DNA from: Paenibacillus sp. YN15 | GTDB lineage: Bacteria; Bacillota; Bacilli; Paenibacillales; NBRC-103111 | DNA length: 64,000 bases | Assembly: GCF_003285005.1 (NCBI RefSeq) | Contig: NZ_QMFA01000001.1 | Span: 499,713-563,712, forward strand | Reading direction: 5' to 3' | Shown here: piece after piece, positions 34,257-43,176 of the stretch | How the letters are laid out: each line of letters begins with the position of its first letter | Position numbering within the stretch: the first letter of the stretch is position 1 | Notes under the pieces: generated by a model | Seen by the model: the letters and a program-made list of their open reading frames with translations, nothing else | Told to the model about the DNA's origin: nothing | The model's database searches: none | Program-made: the position numbers and the translations under genes

Positions 34257-35021
34257 CTACAGCTCGAACAGCGCCAATAGCTCCTCCATGTTTTCCACTA
34301 CATCGATTCGCATGTTGCCTACCTTGCGGCGGAAGTGCTTCTGCTTGCGTCCGGAACGGAACCAGACGGCATTCATGTGAACATGCACGGCCCCCAGCAC
34401 ATCCTTGGTCCAGGAATTGCCCACCATCACCGCCTGATTGGGGCGGACGCCCATCCGTTCCAGGGCATGGCGGAAGATCAGAGGATCGGGCTTGCGGCAG
34501 CCCAGGGCCCCGGAGAAAAACATATTCTCCTCCCGGATCGGGGGGATTTGACCGGCCGCCCGGAGACGTGCGGTCTGTTTGGTCTGGATGCCGTTGGAGA
34601 TAATGCCGAGCCGGTACTTTTGGGACAGAGCGGACAGGGCCTTGGCGGTTCCGGGAAACAATACCGGCGACCGTTCCTGGGCTTCCGCCACTTTCCCGAA
34701 AAAGCCCTCCAGCGCTGTATCCCCCAGGCGGAAGCCATGCTTTTTCAGGGCTGCCGCCAGTGCCGCCGGATTGCGCTTGACCTGCTCGCTCCAGAAATCC
34801 CGCCTGTTTCCGGGAGGGCGCAGCGCCTTTTGCTCCGCCTGAAAGGTGGTCCAGATGTCCTGCCAGTCCGCCGTATCCCCATCCCGGGCAAGCCGCCCCG
34901 AAAAGTCCTCCCATACGCTCCGGAAGGCCTGCTTGAAGGAACTGGTCGGGTCCAGCAGCGTTTCGTTCACATCAAAAAATACAACCTTGATCCGCTCCGG
35001 CGTGAAGGAAGCTTTGTGCAT
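34257..35021 (-). CDS. HAD-family hydrolase
   Basis: The 254-residue protein has HAD motif I VVFFDVNETLLDPT (nucleophile D in FDVNET) near residue 14, motif II IISNGIQTKQTARL, the lysine region GCRKPDPLIF and motif IV MVGNSWTKDVLGAVHV. The cap is of the subclass I haloacid dehalogenase/YjjG type. It is probably a phosphatase for a small phosphorylated metabolite; substrate unknown. ATG at 35021 lies seven bases after GGTGAG; the frame stays open upstream to 35108 without a better site. It converges on the EAL-GGDEF gene. Confidence 0.88.
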   Translation of the reverse strand: MHKASFTPERIKVVFFDVNETLLDPTSSFKQAFRSVWEDFSGRLARDGDTADWQDIWTTFQAEQKALRPPGNRRDFWSEQVKRNPAALAAALKKHGFRLGDTALEGFFGKVAEAQERSPVLFPGTAKALSALSQKYRLGIISNGIQTKQTARLRAAGQIPPIREENMFFSGALGCRKPDPLIFRHALERMGVRPNQAVMVGNSWTKDVLGAVHVHMNAVWFRSGRKQKHFRRKVGNMRIDVVENMEELLALFEL

Positions 35022-35228
35022 CTTCGTCTCACCGCCTTTACCTGTATTCACCTGGCCGCCGCTGCACGCAAAACGCAAATCTGCGGCTGGAAGCTCTATA
35101 ACCAGCATATGCGCCGCAAGCCTGTATTATTTGGAAGGAAGCGGATTTTGGGCAAATCAAAACATCCCCCAAAAGTGACGTAATGCTTTGAAGCGGAATC
35201 CGGGTACTTTTTTGGGGGAGCCCCCAAA

Positions 35229-35260
35229 TGAAAAAGACCGCTGCGGGGCGCAACGGTCTT
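35229..35260 (-). terminator. Terminator of the CBS-domain gene
   Basis: On the reverse strand AAGACCG and CGGTCTT (35234-35240 with 35254-35260) form a stem extended by CTGC/GCAA, followed by TTTTTCATTT. It lies two bases downstream of the CBS-domain gene. Confidence 0.8.
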
Positions 35261-35261
35261 G

Positions 35262-35714
35262 TCAGCGGGAGAGGCCTGCCGCCTGTTCCCTGTCCCGGGC
35301 TGGGGCCGGCGCGGGCTGGAGAAGCTCCAGGTCGGAGATTTGCAGGGCGCCGGCAATCCGCTCCCCTTCCATCACCAGCACCGGGTCGCGGCGGAGGATC
35401 TTGTGGCGGTTTTCCGCATGCTGGAGCACCTCTTCGGGTTCAGCGTGAAGATCGGCCACCAGAGAGGGGGCGGACATCATGTTTTGGACGGGCTGACGGA
35501 GCAGATAGCCCATGTTGCGGCTGGCAGTCAGCAGATGAAAAAAGCGGTTGTAGACAATAATTCCGGCCGGGCGGCCCACACGGTCCACTACGGCGATGCA
35601 GCCGGCGTCGGGATAGCGGAACATCAGGGCTTCGGCTTGGGAGCAGGGCTCGGAGAGCTCCATCTGGGGAACCGGGCGGAGGATGCCCTTCAATTTGCTG
35701 GTATATGCCATCAT
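35262..35714 (-). CDS. Small CBS-domain protein, paralogous to the CBS part of the EAL-GGDEF protein
   Basis: The 150-residue protein holds two CBS-like halves: CIAVVDRVGRPAGIIVYNRF near residue 40 and DPVLVMEGERIAGALQISDL near residue 112, with LLRQPVQNMMSAPSLV between. The spacing and pattern (D.G.P.G....R.F..L....G..L..P...LM) parallel the CBS region of the neighbouring c-di-GMP protein at about residues 425-550. It may be a stand-alone nucleotide sensor. The ATG at 35714 follows AAAGGAG by seven bases. A terminator closes the gene, so it is a single-gene unit. Confidence 0.75.
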   Translation of the reverse strand: MMAYTSKLKGILRPVPQMELSEPCSQAEALMFRYPDAGCIAVVDRVGRPAGIIVYNRFFHLLTASRNMGYLLRQPVQNMMSAPSLVADLHAEPEEVLQHAENRHKILRRDPVLVMEGERIAGALQISDLELLQPAPAPARDREQAAGLSR

Positions 35715-35895
35715 TGTCCATCTCCTTTGGGGTTAGATGCGGCGAGTGTGTCTGATTTCATTGTAGCTCCCGTCCGTTAAACCATAAGCCGGGATAAGTC
35801 AAGGCAATGTAAAGTTTCCGGCGGGGTGCGGAAATATGCTGCCAGGTTGGGCAGGGTATTTGCGAAAAGGCGGGTGTGTGGGAAGGAGCAACTGG

Positions 35896-35970
35896 TGCGG
35901 GAAGGGCCAGTGGGTGCGAAAGGAAGCAGCGGTTGCGGGAAGGGCCAGTGGGTGCGAAAGGAACCAGCAG
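35896..35970. repeat. Two tandem copies of a 38-bp unit
   Basis: The unit beginning TGCGGGAAGGGCCAGTGGG lies at 35896-35933 and again at 35934-35970 with very few differences. Shorter GCGAAAGGAACCAG fragments follow. It is noncoding, within the 739-bp gap before polA. Confidence 0.7.
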
Positions 35971-36027
35971 ATGCGCTAAAGGAACAACGGAGGCGAAAGG
36001 AACCAGAAAACTCGGAAAATGTAAGCG

Positions 36028-36213
36028 CCATAAAATGTATGTTAATTAGCTAATTTAATGCTTTTGGCGGGTTTAACGTACATAAAATGTATGCTATCCG
36101 TTTGTTGCAGGGCTCCAAGAGCCATTTTGAAGGGAATAGCATACAAAACATATATGCTATTTTGGGGAAAACAGCACTTTTCCGCGGATAGCATACATTT
36201 GTTGTACGCTATC
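36028..36213. repeat. Cluster of AT-rich palindromes before polA
   Basis: AATTAGCTAATT (36044-36055) is a perfect palindrome. ACATAAAATGTATGCTATC follows near 36080. AATAGCATA..TATGCTATT (36135-36161) and GATAGCATACA..TGTACGCTATC (36187-36213) are hairpins built from the same GATAGCATACA word. The cluster is noncoding and may be a degenerate repeat element or a set of protein-binding sites; the polA promoter should lie downstream of it. Confidence 0.65.
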
Positions 36214-36453
36214 ATCCGTGGAGAGGGATAACGGGCAGGAGGGTGATAGACGGGAGGGGTGCCGGACAGGAGGAGTGCCGGACAGTTGCGCGTTCCTGCT
36301 CCATCCGCTATAATGCAGCTTCCGGACAGGCCGCGGTTTCGGCAGGCATCATTTTTTGGTATGATAGGAGAAGCAAGCTGGAACTATTCTTTCGGATGCA
36401 CGCAAACTATGCGGCCCGCACCCAATCTGCCAGAATGAGGTGTTCTCGAAGCT

Positions 36454-39135
36454 ATGTCCAAACTGATCATCATAGACGGCAACAGTATCGCCAGCCGCGC
36501 CTTCTACGCGCTGCCCCTGCTTTCCAATTCACAAGGCCTGCACACCAATGCAGTCTTCGGTTTTACCACCATGCTGCTGAAGCTGCTGGAGGACCACAAG
36601 CCCACCCACTTTCTGGTGGCCTTCGATGCCGGCAAGGTCGTCTTCCGGCATAAGGATTATGCCGAATACAAGGGCGGGCGGCTCAAAACCCCGCCGGAGC
36701 TGTCGGAGCAATTCCCGCTGATTCGGGATATGCTGGAGGCCTTCGGCATCCGCAAATTTGAGCTGGAGGGTTATGAGGCCGACGATATTATCGGCACCCT
36801 GACCCTGGCTGCGGCGGAGCTTCCCGGAATGGAAGTGATGGTGGTCACCGGCGATAAGGATATGCTGCAGCTGGCCACCGATCAGGTGACTATCGCCCTG
36901 ACCCGCAAGGGCATCAGCGAGATGGAGCTGTACGGTCCGGAGGAAATCAAGGAGAAATACGGCCTGACCCCCAAGCAGATCATTGATCTGAAGGGGCTGA
37001 TGGGCGATTCCTCCGACAATATTCCCGGCATCCCCGGCGTCGGGGAAAAAACCGCACTGAAATTCCTCCACCAATACGGCAGTGTGGAGGAAGTGCTGGC
37101 CCATGCGGATGAGCTTACCGGCAAGATGAAGGAAAAGGTCAAGGAAAATGCGGACAGCGCCCGCATGAGCAAGGAGCTGGCCACCATCTTCCGCCAGGTG
37201 CCCATGGAGCTGGACTGGGACGCCATGGGCTATACGGGCAGCGATTCCGCTGCATTGGCGGCGGCCTTCCGCAAGCTGGAGTTCAAGTCCCTGCTGGAGA
37301 AGCTGGATCTCTCCGGCGCGCCCCAGTCGGAGGCCCAAGCCTCCGGTGAGGCGGGCACAGGGGCTGCGGAGCTGAAGGCCACAGCCCTCTCCGCAGAAAC
37401 GCTGGGTGAGCTGAAGGAGGCGCTGGACGGCATCTCCGCTGTCCACGTGGAGGTATACGGGGACAATCCGCACCTGGCGTCTGTTGTGGGAGCGGCGTTT
37501 TATCATAAGGATGGCTTCGGCTTCTATGTGCCCTTCGTCGTTCTCCAGTCGGAGGAAGCGGGTTTCCTGCGGGCCTGGCTGGCCGATGCCGCCAAGGAAA
37601 AAAGCATCTTCGACCTTCACCGGGCGGAGCTTGCCCTTCATTGGGCAGGCATTCCGGTGGCGGGCTTTACCTTCGATGTTCACCTGGCGGCCTATCTTCT
37701 CGACCCTACCGAATCCACGCTGACCCTCCATGCGTTGGCGGCCAAATACGGCCAGCCCTCCATTCAGGAGGACGAGCAGGTTTTCGGCAAAGGGGCCAAG
37801 TATCATCTGCCTGACGAAAATACCGTCGCCGCCCATCTGTGCCGCAAGGCGGCGGCTGTTCACGGATTGGCAGGCAGGCTCCAGAGCGAGCTGAAGCGGC
37901 TGGAGATGAACAAGCTGTATTACGAGCTGGAGCATCCGCTCTCCGGGGTGCTGGCCGGTATGGAAAAGCAGGGCATCCGCACGGACGCGGATAATCTGAA
38001 GGAGCTGGGAGCGGAATTCACCGCCCAGTTGGAAGGGCTTATCCAGCATATCTATGAGCTGGCCGGCGGCCCCTTCAACCTCAATTCCCCCAAGCAGCTG
38101 GGAGAGGTGCTGTTCGAGCGGCTTGGCCTGTCCACCGTAGGCGTAAAAAAGAACAAAACCGGCTTTTCCACCGATGCCGATGTGCTGGAAAAGCTCAGCT
38201 CCAAGCATGATGTGGTCCGTTATATCCTGGACTATCGCACCTTGGCCAAGCTCCAGTCCACTTACGTGGAGGGGCTTCTGAAGGAAATTCGTCCGGAAAC
38301 CGGCAAAATCCATACCTATTTCCGCCAGACCATCGCGGCTACCGGCCGGCTGTCCAGCCAATTCCCCAATCTCCAGAACATTCCCATCCGTCTGGAGGAA
38401 GGGCGCAAAATCCGCAAGGCCTTTGTGCCTTCGGAGCCCGGCTGGCGCATTCTGGCGGCGGACTACTCGCAGATTGAGCTGCGGGTGCTGGCCCACATCT
38501 CCGGCGATGAGAAGCTGATGGACGCGTTCATCCACAATATGGACATCCACACCAAAACCGCCATGGATGTGTTCGGAGTGACCGCCGATCAGGTAACTCC
38601 CAACATGCGCCGCCAGGCCAAAGCGGTAAACTTCGGCATTGTCTACGGGATCAGCTCCTACGGCCTGTCGCAGAACCTGGACATCGGCCGGATTGAGGCA
38701 GACCGTTTTATTGAAACCTATCTGTCCACCTTCCCCGGCGTCCGCCGGTATATGGACGAGATTATCAAGCAGGCCAAACGGGACGGCTATGTAACCACCC
38801 TGCTGGCCCGCCGCCGCTATTTGCCCGAGATTAACGCCTCCAACTACAACCTCCGCTCCTTCGCGGAGCGGACGGCGATGAACACGCCCATCCAGGGGAC
38901 GGCGGCGGATATTATTAAGCTGGCCATGGTCCGGATGGCCGAGCGGCTGGCGGAAGAGAAGCTGAAGAGCCGGATGCTTCTGCAGGTGCATGACGAGCTT
39001 GTTTTCGAGGTGCCGGAGGAGGAGCTGCCCGTTATGCGCAAGCTGGTGCCTGAAGTGATGGAAGCGGCTCTGGAGCTGAAGGTTCCTCTGAAGGCGGATG
39101 TAAACGAAGGCGAGAATTGGTACGAGGCAAAATAG
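36454..39135 (+). CDS. polA: DNA polymerase I
   Basis: The 893-residue enzyme has an N-terminal 5'-3' exonuclease (residues 1-290; VVTGDKDMLQLA, GDSSDNIPGIPGVGEKTA), a central 3'-5' exonuclease-like domain (about 315-470) and a polymerase domain with motif A DYSQIELRVLAHISGD, motif B RRQAKAVNFGIVYGISSYG and motif C VHDELVFEVP. In the middle domain the expected first acidic pair is VHVEVYG, with no Asp, so proofreading is probably lost, as in Bacillus-type enzymes. The gene fills gaps in repair and Okazaki processing. It starts the polA-mutM-ytaF-coaE core block. Confidence 0.97.
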   Translation: MSKLIIIDGNSIASRAFYALPLLSNSQGLHTNAVFGFTTMLLKLLEDHKPTHFLVAFDAGKVVFRHKDYAEYKGGRLKTPPELSEQFPLIRDMLEAFGIRKFELEGYEADDIIGTLTLAAAELPGMEVMVVTGDKDMLQLATDQVTIALTRKGISEMELYGPEEIKEKYGLTPKQIIDLKGLMGDSSDNIPGIPGVGEKTALKFLHQYGSVEEVLAHADELTGKMKEKVKENADSARMSKELATIFRQVPMELDWDAMGYTGSDSAALAAAFRKLEFKSLLEKLDLSGAPQSEAQASGEAGTGAAELKATALSAETLGELKEALDGISAVHVEVYGDNPHLASVVGAAFYHKDGFGFYVPFVVLQSEEAGFLRAWLADAAKEKSIFDLHRAELALHWAGIPVAGFTFDVHLAAYLLDPTESTLTLHALAAKYGQPSIQEDEQVFGKGAKYHLPDENTVAAHLCRKAAAVHGLAGRLQSELKRLEMNKLYYELEHPLSGVLAGMEKQGIRTDADNLKELGAEFTAQLEGLIQHIYELAGGPFNLNSPKQLGEVLFERLGLSTVGVKKNKTGFSTDADVLEKLSSKHDVVRYILDYRTLAKLQSTYVEGLLKEIRPETGKIHTYFRQTIAATGRLSSQFPNLQNIPIRLEEGRKIRKAFVPSEPGWRILAADYSQIELRVLAHISGDEKLMDAFIHNMDIHTKTAMDVFGVTADQVTPNMRRQAKAVNFGIVYGISSYGLSQNLDIGRIEADRFIETYLSTFPGVRRYMDEIIKQAKRDGYVTTLLARRRYLPEINASNYNLRSFAERTAMNTPIQGTAADIIKLAMVRMAERLAEEKLKSRMLLQVHDELVFEVPEEELPVMRKLVPEVMEAALELKVPLKADVNEGENWYEAK

Positions 39136-39210
39136 TGGGCGTAGAGCCATTGCATCAAGCGGATGCTTACGATGCTGGCTTTCCTTGGGAAAGCCCTTAG
39201 GAGGAATAAC

Positions 39211-40092
39211 ATGCCGGAGCTGCCAGAGGTGGAAACGGTCAAGCGCACATTGCAAATGCTGGTTAAGGGAAAAACTATCGCTTCCGTCTCTGTAGAGCTG
39301 CCGCGGATTATCCGTCTGCCCGGAGAGCCGGAGGAGTTCGCCAGGCTTCTCGAAGGGCAGACCATCCGCGACGTGGAGCGCAGAGGGAAGTTCCTCCGGT
39401 TTCTGCTGGATGATCTGGTGCTGGTTTCCCACCTGCGAATGGAGGGGCGATACGGCGTATTTCCTGCCGATGCCCCCCGGGAGCTGCACACCCATGTGCT
39501 GTTTCATTTTACCGACGGAACGGATTTGCGCTATAAGGATGTGCGCCAGTTCGGCACCATGCACCTGTTCCGGACCGGGGAGGAATGGACGAACCCGCCG
39601 CTGCGCAAGCTGGGGCTGGAGCCTCTGGAGCCGGCGTTTACCCTGGCGGCCTTCACCGCCCGGATTGCGGGCCGGTCCACCAAGATCAAGCCCCTCCTCC
39701 TGAATCAGGAGGTGATTGTGGGCATCGGCAATATTTATGCCGACGAAGCCCTTTTTACCGCGGGCATCCATCCGGCGAGACCTGCGAACAGCCTGTCGGC
39801 CGCGGAGCTGAAGCGGCTTCACCGGGCCATTGTGGCTACCCTCTCCGAGTCTGTGGAAGCGGGAGGCTCCTCCATCAAATCCTATGTCAACGGGCAGGGC
39901 GAAATGGGGATGTTCCAGCACCAGCTGAAGGCCTACGGGCGCAAAAACGAGCCCTGCGGCCAATGCGGCCGGCCTATCGAGAAGACGGTGCTGGCGGGAC
40001 GGGGCACCCATTATTGCCCCCATTGCCAGCCGGAGGCCACGCGGCGGATGAAAAAGCTGCGCCGGACCGCTGAACGGCCGCACAAGGATTAA
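39211..40092 (+). CDS. mutM: Formamidopyrimidine-DNA glycosylase
   Basis: The 293-residue enzyme removes 8-oxoguanine and related bases. The N-terminal catalytic MPELPEVETV, the central QFGTMHLF loop, the helix-two-turn-helix (NIYADEALFTAGIHPARPA) and the C-terminal zinc finger CGQCGRPIEK...YCPHCQ are all present. The ATG at 39211 is fixed by the family N-terminus (proline 2 is the nucleophile) and by TAGGAGG upstream; earlier in-frame starts would block the active site. It follows polA by 75 bp as in Bacillus. Confidence 0.96.
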   Translation: MPELPEVETVKRTLQMLVKGKTIASVSVELPRIIRLPGEPEEFARLLEGQTIRDVERRGKFLRFLLDDLVLVSHLRMEGRYGVFPADAPRELHTHVLFHFTDGTDLRYKDVRQFGTMHLFRTGEEWTNPPLRKLGLEPLEPAFTLAAFTARIAGRSTKIKPLLLNQEVIVGIGNIYADEALFTAGIHPARPANSLSAAELKRLHRAIVATLSESVEAGGSSIKSYVNGQGEMGMFQHQLKAYGRKNEPCGQCGRPIEKTVLAGRGTHYCPHCQPEATRRMKKLRRTAERPHKD

Positions 40093-40214
40093 CTCATCCC
40101 GCCGGGGGCGTTCATCCTTAAGCCGCGCACCAGAACCAAGCCTATGCCATAAGATGAGAGTGATCTGCGATATTTACGGATATGCAATCATCTCTTACAG
40201 CTTGGGAGGGGTTT

Positions 40215-40907
40215 ATGGTGCCGCAGCTGGTATCCCTGTTGGCGTTGGCATTGGCGGTCAGTTTGGACGGATTCGGAGTAGGAGCCATGTACGGTCTGCG
40301 GAAAATCAAAATTCCGGTGATGTCCGTGCTTATTATTGCGGTGATGTCCGGGCTGGTGTTTTTTGCCGCCATGCAGATTGGCGTGGCTGTGACCGCGTAT
40401 ATTCCCGCAGGTGTGGCCAAAACTGCCGGGGCCGTCATTCTTATCGGGCTGGGCTTCTGGGCCATTATCCAGATGAAAAGAAGCGGGGAGGAAGAGAAAG
40501 CGGAAGCCTCTCCGGCGTCTGCTGCAGCCGCCGCTTCCGGCGGGAAGCAAGGGGATGGGCAGGAAGCGCGGGTGCTGTCCATTGAGCTGAAGCGGCTCGG
40601 TCTGGTGATCCAGATTCTGCGGACCCCTTCGGCTGCGGATATGGACCGTTCCGGCAATATATCGGCGATGGAGGCTGCATGGTTGGGTTTGGCCCTGTCC
40701 CTGGACGCCTTCGGAGCGGGGATCGGCGCTGCTTTTATCGGCTATGCGCCGTTGTTGACCTCTGCCGTAATCGCTGTGGCTTCCGGCAGCTTCATTCTCG
40801 GCGGGCTGCGCTTCGGATTTATGTATTCCAATGTCCAATGGATCAGAAAATTATCGGTTCTGCCCGGGTGCATCCTAATGCTGATGGGCTTGTTCAGACT
40901 GATGTGA
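40215..40907 (+). CDS. ytaF: YtaF-like sporulation membrane protein
   Basis: The 230-residue protein has six hydrophobic segments in two halves, each opening with a related motif: LALALAVSLDGFGVGAMYG and LGLALSLDAFGAGIGAAF. The middle loop (about 95-145) is charged and Ala-rich. The repeated SLD.FG motif is that of the MntP/YtaF family; YtaF is a sporulation protein located between mutM and coaE in B. subtilis, as here. GGGAGGGG precedes the ATG at 40215. Function at the molecular level (possibly ion export) is not established. Confidence 0.88.
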   Translation: MVPQLVSLLALALAVSLDGFGVGAMYGLRKIKIPVMSVLIIAVMSGLVFFAAMQIGVAVTAYIPAGVAKTAGAVILIGLGFWAIIQMKRSGEEEKAEASPASAAAAASGGKQGDGQEARVLSIELKRLGLVIQILRTPSAADMDRSGNISAMEAAWLGLALSLDAFGAGIGAAFIGYAPLLTSAVIAVASGSFILGGLRFGFMYSNVQWIRKLSVLPGCILMLMGLFRLM

Positions 40908-40960
40908 GCATACATGCGTTGTATGTTTTTAAGATTCAGAATCAACGGGAGTGCGTATCT

Positions 40961-41557
40961 ATGAATATCGGATTAACCGGAGGCATCGCCTGCGGAAAAA
41001 GTACAGTGTCCCGGCTTTTGGCCTCCCGCGGAGCCATTGTCATCGATGCGGATATCCTGGCCCGGGAGGTTGTGGAGCCCGGAGCCCCTGCGCTTTTGGA
41101 AGTGGTCCGGACCTTCGGCCAGTCCGTTCTGCACGAGGATGGAACCCTGAACCGCAAGGAGCTGGGAAAGCTGGTGTTTGAGGACGAGGCCAGGCGCAAG
41201 CGGCTGGAGGAGCTGCTCCATCCTGCCATCATTCAGCTATTGCAGGAGCGTATGGCGGAGGCGGAGCGCCTTCAGCCGGACAAGCTGGTGGTGGCGGATG
41301 TGCCGCTTTTGTATGAAGCGCAGATGGAGGATTTGTTCCAGGAGGTGCTGGTGGTGGCTGCCGACCGGGGGGTTCAATTGGAGCGGCTGATGACCCGCAA
41401 CGGCCTAAGCCGGGAAGAAGCGGAGCAGCGGATCAATGCCCAGATGCCCATCGAGTGGAAGAAGGAATGGGCAGATACCGTCATTGACAACAGCGGGACG
41501 CCGGAGGAAACCGAACGGCAGGTGGAAGCGTTCTGGCGCAAGAAGAGGCTGGCATGA
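40961..41557 (+). CDS. coaE: Dephospho-CoA kinase
   Basis: The 198-residue kinase performs the last step of coenzyme A synthesis. Walker A GLTGGIACGKSTVSRLL opens the protein, followed by DADILAREVVEPG, the VVADVPLLYEA motif and the lid RLMTRNGLSREEAEQRINAQ. The start is the ATG at 40961, which gives the standard N-terminus MNIGLTGG. The last four bases overlap the next gene's ATG. Confidence 0.96.
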   Translation: MNIGLTGGIACGKSTVSRLLASRGAIVIDADILAREVVEPGAPALLEVVRTFGQSVLHEDGTLNRKELGKLVFEDEARRKRLEELLHPAIIQLLQERMAEAERLQPDKLVVADVPLLYEAQMEDLFQEVLVVAADRGVQLERLMTRNGLSREEAEQRINAQMPIEWKKEWADTVIDNSGTPEETERQVEAFWRKKRLA

Positions 41558-42156
41558 AAAGCCGGCAAAAGAAACGCTGGTTTGCCCTGGTGCTGCTCCT
41601 GTTGGTCTTGCTTCTGTTCTACCGCAGCCAATGGCTGGGCCGCCTGATTTATCCCATCCTGTACCGGGAGGAAATTGAGCAGGCCGCCGCGGAAGCGCAG
41701 CTGGACCCCCGTCTGATTGCGGCGGTGATCCGGGTGGAAACCAATTACCGGCCAAGCGCGGAATCCGGCAAGGGAGCGGTGGGCATCATGCAGGTTATGC
41801 CGCTTACGGCCAAATCCATCCTGCAGGAGCGAAGGTTCGAGGGGCTGACCTTGCAGGAGATGGAACAGCCTGAGGTGAACATCCGTGTAGGTACGGCGTA
41901 TCTGTCCACGCTGCTGCGCATGTATAATCAGGATCTGGTGAAGGCTCTTGCCTCATATAATGCAGGACCGGGCAATGTCAATGAATGGCTGGAGAATGGA
42001 GTCTGGGACGGCCGTCTGGAATCGGCGGATCGGATACCCTTCTGGGAGACAAGCCGTTATGTGCGGATGGTCATGTATTATTACCATAAGTACCAGGAGC
42101 TTTACGATTATGCGGAACAGCAACCGGAAGAAGCACCGGAAGCCGCTTCCCTGTAG
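41554..42156 (+). CDS. Membrane-anchored lytic transglycosylase (SLT domain)
   Basis: The 200-residue protein has an N-terminal membrane anchor (residues 9-24) and a lysozyme-like SLT domain: catalytic Glu in AVIRVETNYRPSAES, GAVGIMQVMP, the GTAYLSTLLRMY motif and LASYNAGPGNVNEWL. Such enzymes cleave peptidoglycan glycan strands. It overlaps coaE by four bases (ATGA) and is therefore co-expressed. The end of the gene is part of a hairpin (AGCACCGGAAGCC with GGCCTCCGGTGCT) that may end transcription. Confidence 0.93.
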   Translation: MKSRQKKRWFALVLLLLVLLLFYRSQWLGRLIYPILYREEIEQAAAEAQLDPRLIAAVIRVETNYRPSAESGKGAVGIMQVMPLTAKSILQERRFEGLTLQEMEQPEVNIRVGTAYLSTLLRMYNQDLVKALASYNAGPGNVNEWLENGVWDGRLESADRIPFWETSRYVRMVMYYYHKYQELYDYAEQQPEEAPEAASL

Positions 42157-42183
42157 GGAAAGGCCTCCGGTGCTGCTCCGGGC

Positions 42184-42201
42184 TTTAAAATAAAGCCTTC
42201 A
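42184..42201. terminator. Hairpin between the transglycosylase and SASP genes
   Basis: GGCTTTAAAATAAAGCC forms a perfect seven-base stem between two convergent genes and could serve both directions. T-runs are short. Confidence 0.45.
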
Positions 42202-42206
42202 TTGCA

Positions 42207-42425
42207 TTATTTTCCGGAAAGAGTTTGTTCGGCGATTTGTACCAGCTTGCGGGTGATGTGGCCACCAATTGCGCCGGTGTCGCGGGTAGCCATGTTGCCA
42301 TAGTATCCGTCTTGCGGAATGGCGATGCCCAGCTCTTGAGCCACTTCATATTTCATTTGGTCCAGAGCTTGGTTGGCTTGAGGAACTACCAGAGTGTTGC
42401 TGCTGCGGGATTGTCCTGCGCCCAT
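42207..42425 (-). CDS. Alpha/beta-type small acid-soluble spore protein
   Basis: The 72-residue protein matches DNA-protecting spore proteins: [25 protein letters not shown] with the germination-protease cleavage region YEVAQELGI, then [28 protein letters not shown]. Length and both conserved blocks are standard. A GGAGGTGAAC site precedes the ATG at 42425. It should be expressed in the forespore under SigG. Its presence shows that the organism forms endospores. Confidence 0.96.
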   Translation of the reverse strand: MGAGQSRSSNTLVVPQANQALDQMKYEVAQELGIAIPQDGYYGNMATRDTGAIGGHITRKLVQIAEQTLSGK

Positions 42426-42551
42426 GTGTGTTCACCTCCTTGTCGGTTGGTAATGCTATTGTGTGTCGAAGACCCGGGCTTCAATCAAGGAAACCGCTGG
42501 AAACTTATCCGGCATATTAAATACTGCAAACAACCGGGAGGGAATGAATCC

Positions 42552-43022
42552 ATGAAATGTCCATATTGCGACTACGCGGGCACCAAGGTGCTGGATTCCC
42601 GGGCGGCCAACGAGAATAAGTCCATCCGCCGCCGCAGGGAATGCGAGAAGTGCGGGAAACGGTTCACCACCTTCGAGATGGTGGAGGAAACCCCGCTGAT
42701 GGTGATCAAAAAAGACGGCAGCCGCGAGGAGTTCAGCCGGGAAAAGGTGATGCGCGGGCTGATCCGGGCCTGTGAAAAACGCCCGGTGTCCGTGGAGCAG
42801 CTGGAGGCGCTGGTCTCCGAGGTGGAAAAGCAGCTGCGCACCACTGCCCAGGCGGAGGTAGAGAGCCGGAGTATCGGCGAGCTGGTGATGCAGGAGCTGT
42901 ATCCGGTGGATGAGGTGGCGTATGTGCGTTTTGCCTCCGTGTACCGGCAGTTCAAGGACATCAACATGTTCATGAAGGAGCTGACCCAGATTCTCATGAA
43001 GCAGCCCCAGGACGAGAAGTAA
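42552..43022 (+). CDS. nrdR: Transcriptional repressor NrdR
   Basis: The 156-residue regulator begins [17 protein letters not shown], with a four-cysteine zinc ribbon completed by CEKCGKRF, followed by an ATP-cone domain ([32 protein letters not shown]). It represses ribonucleotide reductase genes in response to nucleotide levels. The start is the ATG at 42552 with GGGAGGG upstream. The gene closes the conserved block that begins at polA; gapB and speD of B. subtilis are absent here. Confidence 0.96.
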   Translation: MKCPYCDYAGTKVLDSRAANENKSIRRRRECEKCGKRFTTFEMVEETPLMVIKKDGSREEFSREKVMRGLIRACEKRPVSVEQLEALVSEVEKQLRTTAQAEVESRSIGELVMQELYPVDEVAYVRFASVYRQFKDINMFMKELTQILMKQPQDEK

Positions 43023-43103
43023 GCTGACGGCGGCCATGAGGCGCCGCGGCGCCAAACCTGCCGCTTCATCGTGTATGGCGGCTTGCTTTCCAAGCCTTGA
43101 TTG

Positions 43104-43144
43104 AAGGACTCTCAGCCGGAATGACCAGCGGGAGTCCTTTTTTT
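43104..43144 (+). terminator. Terminator after nrdR
   Basis: AAGGACTC (43104-43111) pairs with GAGTCCTT (43132-43139), followed by seven T. Confidence 0.85.
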
Positions 43145-43176
43145 GTTAGTCTGGACGGCTGCTGGCCGGCCTGTCT

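Noticed and set aside
32071-34914. A 947-codon reverse frame across the EAL-GGDEF gene
   Set aside because: It is the mirror of that gene and of part of the HAD gene; low-complexity, without a start signal.
35896-35970. CRISPR-like tandem repeat
   Set aside because: Only two adjacent 38-bp copies with no spacers.
36529-40083. A 1184-codon open frame on the reverse strand
   Set aside because: It lies wholly opposite polA and mutM, is rich in His, Gln and Gly as expected from mirrored GC-rich codons, has no ribosome site and no domain.
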